From: Thermincola carboxydiphila
GTDB lineage: Bacteria; Bacillota; Thermincolia; Thermincolales; UBA2595
Direction of reading: 5' to 3'
NCBI GenBank assembly: GCA_016841045.1
Contig: JAENZX010000033.1
Coordinates: 1-40,598 of the forward strand
DNA: 40,598 nt
Part shown: positions 28,286 through 37,311 of the stretch, piece after piece
How positions within the stretch are numbered: position 1 is the first letter of the stretch
Layout: the number at the start of each line of letters is the position of its first letter
Notes under the pieces: model-generated
Seen by the model: the letters and a program-made list of their open reading frames with translations, nothing else
What the model was told of the DNA's origin: nothing
Database searches by the model: none
Made by a program: the position numbers and the translations under genes

Positions 28286-29896
28286 ATGGTCTACCGGGTA
28301 AATGAGGTCAGAGTGGATATAGACAGGGATGGATCTGATATTTCACGGGAAATTGCAAAAAAGATTTCGCTCCCTGTGGAAGAAATAGTTGATTACAAAA
28401 TCGTGAGAAAAGCACTTGACGCAAGAAAAAAGGATCGACTTCTTTTTGTTTATACGGTCGATGTAACTCTAAGTGCCAAGGGTATTAAGATATTATCACG
28501 TCGCAGGAATTCCGGGTTGACACAAGTATTTTCCGAACCGCAAACTGAAATTTTACCGGGGAATATGTCTTTAAAGGGAAGGCCGGTTGTAGTTGGGGCC
28601 GGTCCGTCAGGTATCTTTGCAGCTTTAACCCTTGCCCGACATGGATATCGCCCGTTGGTATTTGAACGGGGGCAGGATGTTGAAACACGGACGAGGGAAG
28701 TTCAGGAATTTTGGGTAAACCGTTTACTAAGTACTGAATCTAATGTACAATTTGGAGAAGGGGGCGCAGGTACTTTTTCAGACGGAAAACTTACTACCAG
28801 AATTAATGATTCGCGAGTAAGAAAAGTCCTGGAAGATTTTGTGGAGGCCGGTGCGCCGGAAGAGATACTTTACCTTCATAAACCCCATATTGGTACTGAT
28901 AAATTAAAGATAGTAGTTAAAAATCTCAGGTTTTTGCTTCAGGACCTGGGAGGGACAGTTTGCTTTGGTTCTAAGGTCACGGGACTGCTTACTGAGGGTG
29001 GAAGGATATCCGGAGTCGTAGTAAACGGCACGGAGGAGATTTCTACCGAAGTAGTTATAATGGCAATAGGACACAGTGCCCGGGACACTTATGAAATGCT
29101 TCACAAGTCAGGGTGTCCTGTTGAACAAAAGGCTTTTGCCATAGGGGTTAGGATTGAGCATCCTCAAGAGTTAATTGATTCTGCCCAATATGGAAAATTT
29201 GCCGGTCACCCGAAGCTTGGAGCTGCAGATTACCAGTTGGTATATAAAAATAGTGAGTTAGACAGGGCTGCATATACCTTTTGTATGTGCCCCGGCGGAC
29301 ATGTGGTTGCCGCAGCGTCGGAAGAGTCTGCTGTTGTTACAAATGGCATGAGTGACTATGCCAGGGATTCTGGTGTGGCTAACAGCGCTGTAGTAGTTTC
29401 TGTCAAACCGGAAGATTTTATGTCAGGTCATCCTTTAGCAGGGATAGAGTTTCAACGTAAATGGGAAGAGACAGCCTTCAAAGTTGGGGGCAGTAATTAC
29501 AATGCACCTGCGCAGCTGTCAGGGGATTTCTTAGCTGGCAGGGCGTCCACCGGTTTGGAGGAAGCACCGTGGGCTACATATAAACCGGGGTTAACCCCCG
29601 CCGACCTGCATGACTGCCTTCCTGGGTATGTTACAACAATGCTGGAGGAGGCCATAAGGGATTTTGACAGGAAGCTGAAAGGCTTTGCTTTGCCTGAGGC
29701 TGTATTGACAGGTGTTGAGACCAGGACTTCAGCTCCTGTACGCCTGGTAAGAAATGAGACCAAGGAGTCTGAAGGACTCGGAGGGCTTTATCCAGCCGGG
29801 GAAGGTGCTGGTTACGCCGGTGGAATTGTGAGTGCTGCAGTTGATGGAATGAGAGTAGCGGAAGCTGTTATACAGAGATACAGAAAGGAAGTTTGA
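28286..29896 (+). CDS. FAD-dependent dehydrogenase-like protein (COG2509 type)
   Basis: The 536-residue protein has an N-terminal ~95-residue domain with alpha-beta pattern ([18 protein letters not shown]) and then a Rossmann FAD-binding motif [13 protein letters not shown], followed by [26 protein letters not shown] and a C-terminal [17 protein letters not shown] motif. This organisation fits the COG2509 uncharacterised FAD-dependent dehydrogenases. The substrate is unknown. It lies between cdaR and glmM, 40 bases after cdaR and 5 bases before glmM, so it is probably in the same transcript. ATG follows AGGGGGAG. Confidence 0.88.
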   Translation: MVYRVNEVRVDIDRDGSDISREIAKKISLPVEEIVDYKIVRKALDARKKDRLLFVYTVDVTLSAKGIKILSRRRNSGLTQVFSEPQTEILPGNMSLKGRPVVVGAGPSGIFAALTLARHGYRPLVFERGQDVETRTREVQEFWVNRLLSTESNVQFGEGGAGTFSDGKLTTRINDSRVRKVLEDFVEAGAPEEILYLHKPHIGTDKLKIVVKNLRFLLQDLGGTVCFGSKVTGLLTEGGRISGVVVNGTEEISTEVVIMAIGHSARDTYEMLHKSGCPVEQKAFAIGVRIEHPQELIDSAQYGKFAGHPKLGAADYQLVYKNSELDRAAYTFCMCPGGHVVAAASEESAVVTNGMSDYARDSGVANSAVVVSVKPEDFMSGHPLAGIEFQRKWEETAFKVGGSNYNAPAQLSGDFLAGRASTGLEEAPWATYKPGLTPADLHDCLPGYVTTMLEEAIRDFDRKLKGFALPEAVLTGVETRTSAPVRLVRNETKESEGLGGLYPAGEGAGYAGGIVSAAVDGMRVAEAVIQRYRKEV

Positions 29897-29901
29897 GTTC
29901 T

Positions 29902-31254
29902 ATGAGAGCGTTATTTGGGACAGATGGAGTTCGTGGAGTAGCCAATAAGGAACTCACCCCTATGTTGGCATATAAAATGGGATTGGCTGGGGCTTATGTA
30001 CTAAGCAGATCAGTAAAAGGACCGCTCAAACCGACTATTGTAATAGGTAAAGATACGCGTATTTCGGGGGATATGCTGGAAGCCTCCCTGATTGCAGGGA
30101 TTTGTTCTGTGGGTGTAAATGTACTGCGAGTAGGTGTGATGCCCACACCGGCTGTTGCTCACCTCATAAGGGAATTAAAAGCGACTGCAGGCGTAGTGAT
30201 TTCAGCTTCGCATAACCCCGTTGAAGATAATGGTATAAAGTTTTTTGCTTCCAGCGGCTATAAGCTTCCCGATGAAATTGAAGCTGAAATTGAACGTATG
30301 ATAACAAGGGAAGGTATGACTGAACTGCCATGTCCTGTTGGGTCTGAAGTGGGAGCTGTTAAAGAAATCCCGGAAGCTGGTGACATGTACGCAGATTTTG
30401 CCAAAAGCACTATTTCAACCAGGCTTGATGGCCTTAAAATTGTTCTTGACTGTGCAAATGGAGCGGCATCTTTCTTGTCCCCCAGGATTTTTAGTGAATT
30501 AGGTGCAGAGGTCATCTCAATTAATAGTGAACCTAACGGTATTAATATAAATAAGGGGTGTGGTTCGACACATCCTGAAGAACTGGCGCGTAAAGTAGTA
30601 GAGAGCGGTGCTGATTTTGGTCTGGCTCATGACGGCGATGCCGACCGTGTTATTGCTGTAGATGAGGAAGGCAATATAGTTGACGGTGACCATATTATGG
30701 TTATCTGCAGTACTCATCTGAAGAGGAAGGGACAACTCCCCCTTGATACAGTGGTTGTAACTGTTATGAGTAACCTGGGACTTCGGCTGGGGCTTAGGGA
30801 TGCCGACATAAAAGTATTGGAAACTCAGGTTGGCGACCGTTATGTTCTGGAAGAACTGTTGAAGAGCGGTGCGGTTTTTGGCGGCGAGCAATCAGGTCAT
30901 ATTATATTTTTGGCTCATAATACCACCGGTGATGGGATTGTTACAGGCCTGCAGCTTGCAGCTGTCATTAAGGAAACAGGTAAAACCTTAAGTGAGCTGG
31001 CTGCTCAGATGGAAAGGCTCCCACAGGTACTGGTCAATGTCCGTGTCTTGGACAAAAAAATGGCAATGGAACACGAGGATGTGAAAAAGGCCATTCAAAA
31101 GGGAGAAGAGATTTTAGGAGACAAAGGGCGTATCCTGGTTAGGCCGTCAGGAACAGAACCAAAGGTTCGGGTTATGGCAGAGGGGCCCGATGAAAAGCAG
31201 CTGCAGGAAATTGTGGATGATATAGCTGCGGTGATTTCCGGGGTTGCGGGATGA
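29902..31254 (+). CDS. glmM: Phosphoglucosamine mutase
   Basis: The 450-residue enzyme interconverts glucosamine-6-phosphate and glucosamine-1-phosphate for UDP-GlcNAc synthesis. The ATG at 29902 gives [15 protein letters not shown] and has AAAGGAAG upstream at a workable distance; a TTG 9 bases earlier is too close to that site. The active phosphoserine is S103 in SASHNP, the metal loop is DGDADR, and the C-terminal [12 protein letters not shown] phosphate-binding motif is present. It lies between the c-di-AMP genes and glmS, which supplies its substrate. Confidence 0.96.
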   Translation: MRALFGTDGVRGVANKELTPMLAYKMGLAGAYVLSRSVKGPLKPTIVIGKDTRISGDMLEASLIAGICSVGVNVLRVGVMPTPAVAHLIRELKATAGVVISASHNPVEDNGIKFFASSGYKLPDEIEAEIERMITREGMTELPCPVGSEVGAVKEIPEAGDMYADFAKSTISTRLDGLKIVLDCANGAASFLSPRIFSELGAEVISINSEPNGININKGCGSTHPEELARKVVESGADFGLAHDGDADRVIAVDEEGNIVDGDHIMVICSTHLKRKGQLPLDTVVVTVMSNLGLRLGLRDADIKVLETQVGDRYVLEELLKSGAVFGGEQSGHIIFLAHNTTGDGIVTGLQLAAVIKETGKTLSELAAQMERLPQVLVNVRVLDKKMAMEHEDVKKAIQKGEEILGDKGRILVRPSGTEPKVRVMAEGPDEKQLQEIVDDIAAVISGVAG

Positions 31255-31500
31255 TATTAGTGGGTAGTGAGTAGCGGGTAGTGGCTAGAGGAAAGATGTT
31301 AGTCAGTAGAGGCTAGTGGGGAGTGTTTGATTGAAGGTTTGCGGCTGCAAACCATCCTTTAGGCATCGTTCCGCTGCGATGCGGAACGATGTAACGCCTG
31401 TGGCTACCACTTGAGATGGGAGTAGGGTATAATGTTTGAGGGGGGTGATGTTGGGAAGTGAGTAGTGGGTAGTGGTTAGTGGGTGGTGGAAAATCAACCC
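31255..31500. repeat. Intergenic repeat block with hairpins between glmM and glmS
   Basis: No gene is visible here. The block begins and ends with TAGTGGGTAGTG-type runs (about 31258-31320 and 31440-31495). Between them lie two perfect hairpins: GGTTTGC (31336-31342) with GCAAACC (31347-31353), and CATCGTTCCGC (31364-31374) with GCGGAACGATG (31381-31391). The first resembles the core of the 23.2 kb copy. The region up to the ribozyme at 31588 holds nothing else I can name. Confidence 0.7.
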
Positions 31501-31587
31501 GCTGCTAAATGCCTACAGAACAATTAAATATGGGAAAACTTAATATAGTTCAAAAAAATAATAAGCTACGCACTAATCACTAATGAA

Positions 31588-31755
31588 GCGCCTGAGCTTA
31601 GTTCTAAGTAGTGAGGCTAACTGAAGTGGGATACTACACACTACCACTACCCACTAAGCTGACGAGGAGGGAGTTTATCGATTTTCGGCGGATGCTCCCC
31701 GGCTTCCACAAGCCGTTAGATGCAAACAAAACATCCGGTGACGGGTGAACAAATA
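31588..31755 (+). promoter_or_regulatory. glmS ribozyme-riboswitch with an extended P1 arm
   Basis: The order of conserved elements matches the glmS ribozyme: a predicted cleavage site before G31588 (AA|GCGCC), the P1 hairpin AGCTTAGT (31595-31602) with ACTAAGCT (31653-31660), GACGAGGAGGGAG and TTATCG from 31661, then TTCGGCGGATGCTCCCCGGC, GCAAACAAAACATC and a final GGTGACGGGTGAAC. It self-cleaves when glucosamine-6-phosphate binds, lowering glmS expression. The P1 loop is about 50 nt long and made of AGTAGTG and CACTACCCACTA units like the dispersed repeats. The 3' boundary is approximate. glmS starts about 40 bases further on. Confidence 0.93.
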
Positions 31756-31795
31756 TTGCTGATAGTGGGATTACAAAGCGGAGGTTTTATTACAC

Positions 31796-33625
31796 ATGTG
31801 TGGAATTGTCGGATATATAGGGCCTAAATCAGTTGTGCCCATTTTATTAGATGGTCTTAAGAAGCTTGAATACCGCGGATATGATTCTGCGGGTGTGGCT
31901 GTAATTGAAAAAAACAAGATTTTGGTTGTCAAGAGTGTTGGCAAGATAGCTAAGCTGGAGGATAAGATAGCTGCATATACGCCTGAGGGCTCTGTAGGTA
32001 TCGGTCATACACGCTGGGCGACCCACGGCAGGCCGTCTGATGTTAACTCTCACCCCCATATGGATTGTACCGGTAAATTTGCAGTAGTCCATAACGGGAT
32101 TATCGAAAATTATATTGAAATTAGAGAATGGCTTGAATCAGAGGGCCATAGGTTTGTCTCAGAAACTGATACCGAGGTCATCCCACACTTGATTGAGCAC
32201 CTTTTTGAGGATAGTATTGAGCAGGCAGTGAGAGATGCCATAAAAAAACTGGAAGGTTCCTATGCTATGGCAGTGCTCTCTAAAGCTGAGCCGGGCAAAA
32301 TAGTTGCTGCCCGCAAGGACAGTCCGCTGATTGTAGGTCTTGGTGAAGATGAATACTTCCTTGCTTCAGATATTCCAGCTACTCTTTCTTATACCAGGGA
32401 TAATTACATTATCAATGATAATGAGATAGTTGTGATTACTGCTCAGGGCGTTAAAGTGACAGACGCTGAGGGTAATGAAGTTAATAAAGAGATATTCCAC
32501 GTCAAATGGGATGCGGTTGCTGCTGAAAAAGGCGGGTATCCACACTTCATGTTAAAAGAGATTTATGAACAGCCCAAGGCCATCAGGGAAACCTTTAGTG
32601 GACGGCTTTCGGCAGATAATAAGCAGGTTATTTTAAATGAACTTAATATGACTCCTGAGGATATCAGGAATCTGAAGAATATTTTTATCGTGGCCTGCGG
32701 CACGGCATATCATGCCGGAATGGTAGGTAAGTATGTAATTGAGGATCTGGCAAGGATTCCGGTCACTGTTGATATTGCCTCAGAGTTTCGCTACCGGAAC
32801 CCAATAATCGGCAAGGGTGATCTGGTAATTGTCATCAGCCAAAGTGGTGAAACTGCTGATACTCTGGCAGCTCTAAGGGAATCACAAAAAGCAGGAGCCA
32901 GAGTGCTGGCTGTAACCAATGTGGTCAGCAGTTCTGTAGCCAGGGAAGCCGATGATGTTATCTATACCTGGGCCGGTCCGGAAATAGCGGTGGCCTCTAC
33001 CAAGGCATATTCAACCCAGCTTATTGCCATGTTCCTATTGGGTATCCATTTTGCCCAGGTTAGGGAGGCAATTGGCCCTGATTACGCAGAACGTTTAATA
33101 GCGGGTATGAAAGAGCTGCCCCAACAGGTGGACGAAATTCTTGAAGAAATGGCAGGTCTTGAAGGGTTCCTGAAGGAATATGCCAAGCGCCAGAATACCT
33201 TCTTCCTGGGACGCGGCCTGGACTATGCCGTAGCTATGGAAGGCTGCCTGAAGCTTAAGGAAATCTCCTATATGCATGCTGAGGCTTATGCGGCTGGAGA
33301 ATTGAAGCACGGTACATTGGCCCTTATCGAGGATGGCGTACCTGTAGTGGCCCTGGCCACACAGATGGATTTGTATGATAAGATGGTCAGCAACATCAAG
33401 GAAGTAAAAGCCCGTGATGCCCAGGTAATTGGGGTTACCTATAAAGGTAATACGGAGCTGAAGAAGGTTGTGGACCATGTGATGTATATCCCCGAGACTG
33501 ACCGTGTGCTGGCTCCGGTGCTGACGGTGGTGCCGCTGCAGCTTTTGGCGTATCATATAGCGGTGGCCAGGGGTTGTGATGTTGATAAGCCGCGGAATTT
33601 GGCGAAGAGTGTTACTGTGGAGTAG
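31796..33625 (+). CDS. glmS: Glutamine-fructose-6-phosphate aminotransferase (isomerizing)
   Basis: The 609-residue enzyme makes glucosamine-6-phosphate from fructose-6-phosphate and glutamine. The N-terminus MCGIVGYIG supplies the nucleophilic cysteine of the glutaminase domain (about residues 2-230); two SIS sugar-isomerase domains follow, with CGTAYHAG and SQSGETADT. The C-terminus CDVDKPRNLAKSVTVE is intact. It is controlled by the ribozyme in its leader, and its product goes to glmM just upstream. Confidence 0.97.
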   Translation: MCGIVGYIGPKSVVPILLDGLKKLEYRGYDSAGVAVIEKNKILVVKSVGKIAKLEDKIAAYTPEGSVGIGHTRWATHGRPSDVNSHPHMDCTGKFAVVHNGIIENYIEIREWLESEGHRFVSETDTEVIPHLIEHLFEDSIEQAVRDAIKKLEGSYAMAVLSKAEPGKIVAARKDSPLIVGLGEDEYFLASDIPATLSYTRDNYIINDNEIVVITAQGVKVTDAEGNEVNKEIFHVKWDAVAAEKGGYPHFMLKEIYEQPKAIRETFSGRLSADNKQVILNELNMTPEDIRNLKNIFIVACGTAYHAGMVGKYVIEDLARIPVTVDIASEFRYRNPIIGKGDLVIVISQSGETADTLAALRESQKAGARVLAVTNVVSSSVAREADDVIYTWAGPEIAVASTKAYSTQLIAMFLLGIHFAQVREAIGPDYAERLIAGMKELPQQVDEILEEMAGLEGFLKEYAKRQNTFFLGRGLDYAVAMEGCLKLKEISYMHAEAYAAGELKHGTLALIEDGVPVVALATQMDLYDKMVSNIKEVKARDAQVIGVTYKGNTELKKVVDHVMYIPETDRVLAPVLTVVPLQLLAYHIAVARGCDVDKPRNLAKSVTVE

Positions 33626-33730
33626 GGGGAACAACCGTTACTATTGCGTTTTTGTATTGCGCGGTTGGAAATGACAATTTGTGCGGTAACTTTGAAGAAT
33701 GACAACTTGAGTTTTATAAAAACTATATTT

Positions 33731-34024
33731 GTGTTCTATCTTGAAATAACTTACAAGAAGAGATCATTTAACGGTCTCTTTTTCTTTTTTTTGCTTATTT
33801 TTGTTTTTTTTGGATTCGCATTAGGAAATGGCAATAATGAACGTGTCAGGGAACATCAGGCTAAAGTTAATGAATATGTTTCGGTTGCCAAAACATTGAT
33901 TGAGGCAGCGAGATTTTCTGGAAAAACAATTACGATTGAAGACATTGCTGAAGCCCTTGAACTATCAGTTTCGGGTGTTAGCAGATACCCGCAAATATCA
34001 ACGCTTTTAGGAGACATTAGATAA
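33731..34024 (+). CDS. Small protein or gene remnant with a DNA-binding-like C-terminus
   Basis: The frame is open from further upstream, but no start has a convincing ribosome binding site; I give the GTG at 33731, and a start further downstream cannot be excluded. Residues from about 37 on read REHQAKVNEYVSVAKTLIE, then GKTITIEDIAEALELSVSGVSRYP, which resembles the short helix-turn-helix-like tail of Tn554-type accessory (DUF6262-like) proteins. The preceding part is a Phe-rich hydrophobic run that may not be translated. I think it is the remnant of a mobile-element gene, but this is weak. A strong terminator follows. Confidence 0.35.
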   Translation: MFYLEITYKKRSFNGLFFFFLLIFVFFGFALGNGNNERVREHQAKVNEYVSVAKTLIEAARFSGKTITIEDIAEALELSVSGVSRYPQISTLLGDIR

Positions 34025-34060
34025 GAGGGAGGGGTTACCCCTCTGCCTATATTAGAGAAG

Positions 34061-34104
34061 AAAGCAATAACAGGCAGCTGAAGCTGCCTGTTATTGCTTT
34101 TCTC
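34061..34104. terminator. Strong bidirectional terminator-type hairpin
   Basis: The arms 34061-34078 (AAAGCAATAACAGGCAGC) and 34083-34100 form a perfect 18-bp stem around TGAA, followed by TCTCT on the plus strand and TCTTCTC on the minus strand. It lies between two convergent genes. A smaller AGGGG/CCCCT hairpin precedes it at about 34030-34042. Confidence 0.85.
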
Positions 34105-34160
34105 TGTGATTATAACCGCTGCCTTCGCAGCTATTATATTATTTGTGACCACTGTACTGA

Positions 34161-34751
34161 TTATTCTTCGCCACGAAGTTTTTTAGCCAGCTGTAAAAGC
34201 TCATCTTTAAAGTGGCAAAGGAAATTCTCGATATGGTATGGTTCAAGTTCCTGTAATTCTTCAGGAAATTGCTCCTTATTGAGGTAAGGATAATTGGGGT
34301 CATTGCAAAAATATTTAGCCAGTCTTTTGAATTCTGTTCCCCCAAACAGGTTTTCTGCCCCTTCTAAAGCACCGCAGTGGAGGTAGACAACTTCTGGGTA
34401 CAAGTTAAAGTATGCACCAAGCCTGTGGGCAGTATCATATACACATAATGAATCAAAGTTTGGCACTTTGAGCTCATAAATGATGGTGAAAACCTCATCG
34501 AAACTCTTAGATCTCTTAATTTCTTCCAACATGATTGGCTCAAGTAAGCGGCTAACCATTTGATTTAGAGCCGTTTTAAGAATCCGGCGCTCGTGTTTGT
34601 CCCTTGTACGGTCAGGCAAATAACCCCAGACTGCGTCCTCAATTAACTCCTCAAGCGGCTTATACCGATTTCTAAAATCACTTAATTGCCAGTCTTCATT
34701 CCGCCGAATATTCCTATTATAACGTTCAACCAATTCCGCCAGGGTCTTCAT
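34161..34751 (-). CDS. Hypothetical helical cytoplasmic protein
   Basis: I do not recognise this 196-residue protein. The ATG at 34751 follows GGAGG by 7 bases; longer in-frame openings upstream lack such a site. It is predicted mostly helical and charged. The segment CVYDTAHRLGAYFNLYPEVVYLHCGALEGAENL looks like a compact helical domain with a conserved feel, and a GGTEFKRLAKYF stretch follows; no membrane segments or signal peptide are seen. It converges on the strong terminator at 34061-34104 and is followed upstream by the riboswitch cassette, with no shared operon. Confidence 0.75.
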   Translation of the reverse strand: MKTLAELVERYNRNIRRNEDWQLSDFRNRYKPLEELIEDAVWGYLPDRTRDKHERRILKTALNQMVSRLLEPIMLEEIKRSKSFDEVFTIIYELKVPNFDSLCVYDTAHRLGAYFNLYPEVVYLHCGALEGAENLFGGTEFKRLAKYFCNDPNYPYLNKEQFPEELQELEPYHIENFLCHFKDELLQLAKKLRGEE

Positions 34752-34977
34752 GTGACAACCTCCGTTCTTAATATTACGTTTTAGTCTATTCAGCTTACTA
34801 ACCCAAAATTCCATGAGTTGGCATAAGGTTGCGATAAATCGAGGAAATGAAAGTTCGGGTTTGACGAAAATACCCCCCCTACATATAAATAAGGAAAGAA
34901 GCCCGTAATTCTGCAAATAACGTTTGTCTCATGGACCTAAAATCGGAGATTACTGGTGGCCAACACCAGAACAAAAC

Positions 34978-35033
34978 AGCCGTATTTAGCCTTAAATGGC
35001 CAGATACGGCTAGTTTACGTAACATATAATTAA
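34978..35033 (+). repeat. Hairpin repeat copy 1 flanking the riboswitch cassette
   Basis: AGCCGTATTTAGCC (34978-34991) pairs with GGCCAGATACGGCT (34998-35011), with two mismatched or G-U positions, and is followed by a TTTACGTAACATATAATTA-like tail. A second copy in the same orientation is at 37654. A smaller hairpin CTGGTG-GCCAA-CACCAG lies just before it (34953-34969). The rest of the 34752-35171 gap is AT-rich and shows no gene. Confidence 0.75.
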
Positions 35034-35171
35034 AGGAATTTGATTCTCTTAAATCTTCAAAAATTCAAAAAGGTGAATTAAAACAGAGCAGGAAAATAAA
35101 TTATCTAAATCAAAAAGAAGGAAAAATAGGAAAAATGTAGAATTTGATACAAAAACACATACTCCCTGATA

Positions 35172-35252
35172 AAGGCATACTCGTCGAAAGGCGGGGACGC
35201 AAAGCTGCGGGTCTAAGACAGGTAAGATCCTGTTACGATAGCCGGGCCACCA
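35172..35252 (+). promoter_or_regulatory. Cyclic-di-GMP class I (GEMM-I) riboswitch
   Basis: The sequence CGTCGAAAGGCGGGGACGCAA carries the conserved GAAA tetraloop hairpin and GGACGCAAAGC core, followed by GCGGGTCTAAG, a variable hairpin (CAGGTAAGATCCTG) and ATAGCCGGG, in the order of the GEMM-I aptamer. It precedes an intrinsic terminator and then a secreted protein gene. GEMM-I aptamers usually bind c-di-GMP; a few variants bind cGAMP, which I cannot exclude by eye. GATAG at 35237-35241 in the 3' strand could pair with CTATC in the terminator 5' arm, hinting at how it works, but I do not claim ON or OFF. Confidence 0.93.
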
Positions 35253-35272
35253 AAGGAAGTACAGAAATAGTG

Positions 35273-35303
35273 CCTATCCCTTTGAGCCGGGATAGGTTTT
35301 TTT
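35273..35303 (+). terminator. Riboswitch expression-platform terminator
   Basis: CCTATCCC (35273-35280) and GGGATAGG (35289-35296) form a perfect 8-bp stem, followed by seven T. It lies 20 bases after the c-di-GMP aptamer and 27 bases before the downstream ATG, so it is the regulated part. Confidence 0.92.
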
Positions 35304-35329
35304 ATTTTAAATAAAAGGAGTGTGGTTAA

Positions 35330-36445
35330 GTGAAACGATTATTGGTAGGAGTGTTTACAGCCTTGGTGTTACTGTGCTTAATTGGCCTAAATACGAGTGC
35401 TGAAGAACCAGCACTTAAGCTGGTTCGTGTTCAACCATTTACAGTTGATTTTCAAATATCCAAGTATAATCCCCCGGGAGCCATCAAGACCAAGTACTAT
35501 ATTTATAGACAGGAAGGTTTTGAAATTGAGACATCTACGGCCAATTTATTAAGTCAATTAACTCTTCCATCCGCGGTCACTTTTGATTGGTCAAATACCG
35601 ATGTAGATCAAGTTTTTCAAATAGAAAAAGGTTTTACCTATACTTATATAGTTAAGGCGGAGGCTCTAAATGAATCCAACAACATTATTTCTAGTTTTAC
35701 TACAAATTCTGTTATTATTTCCATACCAAAACCAAATGTTTCTTTTAGACTACTAGATAAAGACGGAGAAGTGCTTTCAAATCTTCCAATAGAAATTATA
35801 GGAAATGGTTATGACGAAGCGGCATTTTCTAATGGACGTGGCTATATATCGGGATTTACACTTGATGATGGCCAATATGATATTGTTGTTCGTTCAAGAG
35901 AAACACAGCAAATTATCAAAAAAGGCATATTAGTAATCAGTAATGGTGGATCTATAAATGAACAAGTCGTGTTGGAAACTGTTGAAACTAATAATTCTAA
36001 TATGAATAAGCCTGGATCATCAGGTGGGGGGAGTAATTCAAATAAAGAAAGTAAACCAAGCCTGGATGACAAATATATGATTAATCTTATAGTGGGCAAA
36101 AATGAGGCTATCGTTAATGATGAGCCTGTTCAATTAGATAGTCCGATTTATATTAAAAATAATCGAACTATGGTTCCCATACGCTTCATGGCTGAAAGGT
36201 TAGGGTCTGAAGTTAGTTGGGACGATATTACTTCTACAGTAACCTTTGAGTTGAATGGGAGAATTGTCATTTTAAAAATTAAGGAGCCTTTTGCCTTAAT
36301 TGATGAGCAGATAGTTGCACTGGATGTGCCTGCCGAGATACACAATGGCAGAACAATGATTCCTATTAGATTTGTGGCAGAGACCTTCGGCTTTAATTTT
36401 GGATGGGACTCCCAAACTAGAACGGTTAGTTTATCTAATCCGTAA
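35330..36445 (+). CDS. Secreted protein with copper-amine-oxidase-N-like domains, under c-di-GMP riboswitch
   Basis: The 371-residue protein has a signal peptide (cleavage likely after residue 24, NTSA|EE), a ~180-residue beta-rich region of unknown type, a Gly/Ser/Asn linker around residues 220-245, and a C-terminal part with two copies of the copper amine oxidase N-terminal-like repeat (NNRTMVPIRFMAERLG...W and NGRTMIPIRFVAETFG...W). This domain is widespread on secreted proteins of Clostridia and is thought to be structural or wall-associated; no copper enzyme is implied. The start follows AAAAGGAGTG. Riboswitch control suggests a surface function tied to the motile/sessile switch. Confidence 0.88.
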   Translation: MKRLLVGVFTALVLLCLIGLNTSAEEPALKLVRVQPFTVDFQISKYNPPGAIKTKYYIYRQEGFEIETSTANLLSQLTLPSAVTFDWSNTDVDQVFQIEKGFTYTYIVKAEALNESNNIISSFTTNSVIISIPKPNVSFRLLDKDGEVLSNLPIEIIGNGYDEAAFSNGRGYISGFTLDDGQYDIVVRSRETQQIIKKGILVISNGGSINEQVVLETVETNNSNMNKPGSSGGGSNSNKESKPSLDDKYMINLIVGKNEAIVNDEPVQLDSPIYIKNNRTMVPIRFMAERLGSEVSWDDITSTVTFELNGRIVILKIKEPFALIDEQIVALDVPAEIHNGRTMIPIRFVAETFGFNFGWDSQTRTVSLSNP

Positions 36446-36474
36446 GTTAAAGTCAAAACGAGGGAGGTATTTCT

Positions 36475-37251
36475 ATGAAAAATAAACTTAGATATTTTGT
36501 TTTGATGGCTCTTGTCATAACTTTATTCTTTACTGCAGTAAATACAAGTAATGCCTTAGACTTTTATAGGTATGCATACCCTGATACAATTTCAGCGAGA
36601 GACCGGGAAACGACCACTATTTACTGGGTATTTCAATATGGCCAAGACTGCACAGTTACTGTTAAGGATTCCAACGGGACAGTAGTAAACACTTTAGCTT
36701 CTTACAAATGGTTTGGAGCAGGTGAAAATACTGTTACATGGAACGGTTCGGTAAATACAAGTTATAATTCAAAAGGTTATGCCCCTGACGCAAAGTACAA
36801 AGTCGTAGTTACACCGGAAGATGAATGGAAGCAATACCAAAACATAATTGAAGTAACAGTGGAAAACAGTGCGGAACCAGAACCGCCAAAACTGGAAATT
36901 TCATTAAATACCATCACTTCTTTAACCCCCAATGGAAATAACTATAAAGAATCTCCGTTTACTGTTTCTGCAACAATCCGTAATACAGGAGGACAAACAG
37001 CAAACAGTGTCAATTTAAATTTAAATTTGTCTTCCGGCTTGTTTACACTTGATAATACCAGCAGTTACGTTGGAAGCATAGGGAGTGGAGAAAGTAAGAA
37101 AGTTGTATGGAGAGTGAATGCAAAGACAAAAATTATGAATGACCGAACGGATAGGGTTACTGTAACTGCAACAAGCTCCAATGCTTCATCTGCTTCGAAT
37201 TATCGGATAATAAATGTTCCCGGGTTGGTTGGAGGCTCAATGCACTTTTAG
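36475..37251 (+). CDS. Secreted beta-sandwich protein
   Basis: The 258-residue protein starts after GGGAGG and has a signal peptide (residues about 1-27, TSNA|LD). The first half has a FlgD-like or Ig-like pattern (DSNGTVVNTLASYKWFGAG, NTVTWNG, DAKYKVVVTP), and the second half resembles a CARDB-type fold (SATIRNTGGQTANSVNLNL, SGESKKVVWRV). There is no membrane anchor or sortase motif. It lies 29 bases after the copper-oxidase-like gene and is likely in the same riboswitch-controlled transcript. Function unknown; a structural or adhesive surface role is inferred. Confidence 0.8.
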   Translation: MKNKLRYFVLMALVITLFFTAVNTSNALDFYRYAYPDTISARDRETTTIYWVFQYGQDCTVTVKDSNGTVVNTLASYKWFGAGENTVTWNGSVNTSYNSKGYAPDAKYKVVVTPEDEWKQYQNIIEVTVENSAEPEPPKLEISLNTITSLTPNGNNYKESPFTVSATIRNTGGQTANSVNLNLNLSSGLFTLDNTSSYVGSIGSGESKKVVWRVNAKTKIMNDRTDRVTVTATSSNASSASNYRIINVPGLVGGSMHF

Positions 37252-37311
37252 GTTGACTACGTGAACCAAAAACTGCATATAAAAAACAAATAAATTGAGG
37301 GGTGAATTAAG

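Noticed and set aside
33644-33730. Longer version of the remnant gene after glmS from a TTG at 33644
   Set aside because: The added residues are not protein-like, and there is no plausible ribosome binding site at that TTG.
35330-36445. A true copper amine oxidase
   Set aside because: Only the short N-terminal-like repeat is present; no catalytic oxidase domain or topaquinone motif is seen.
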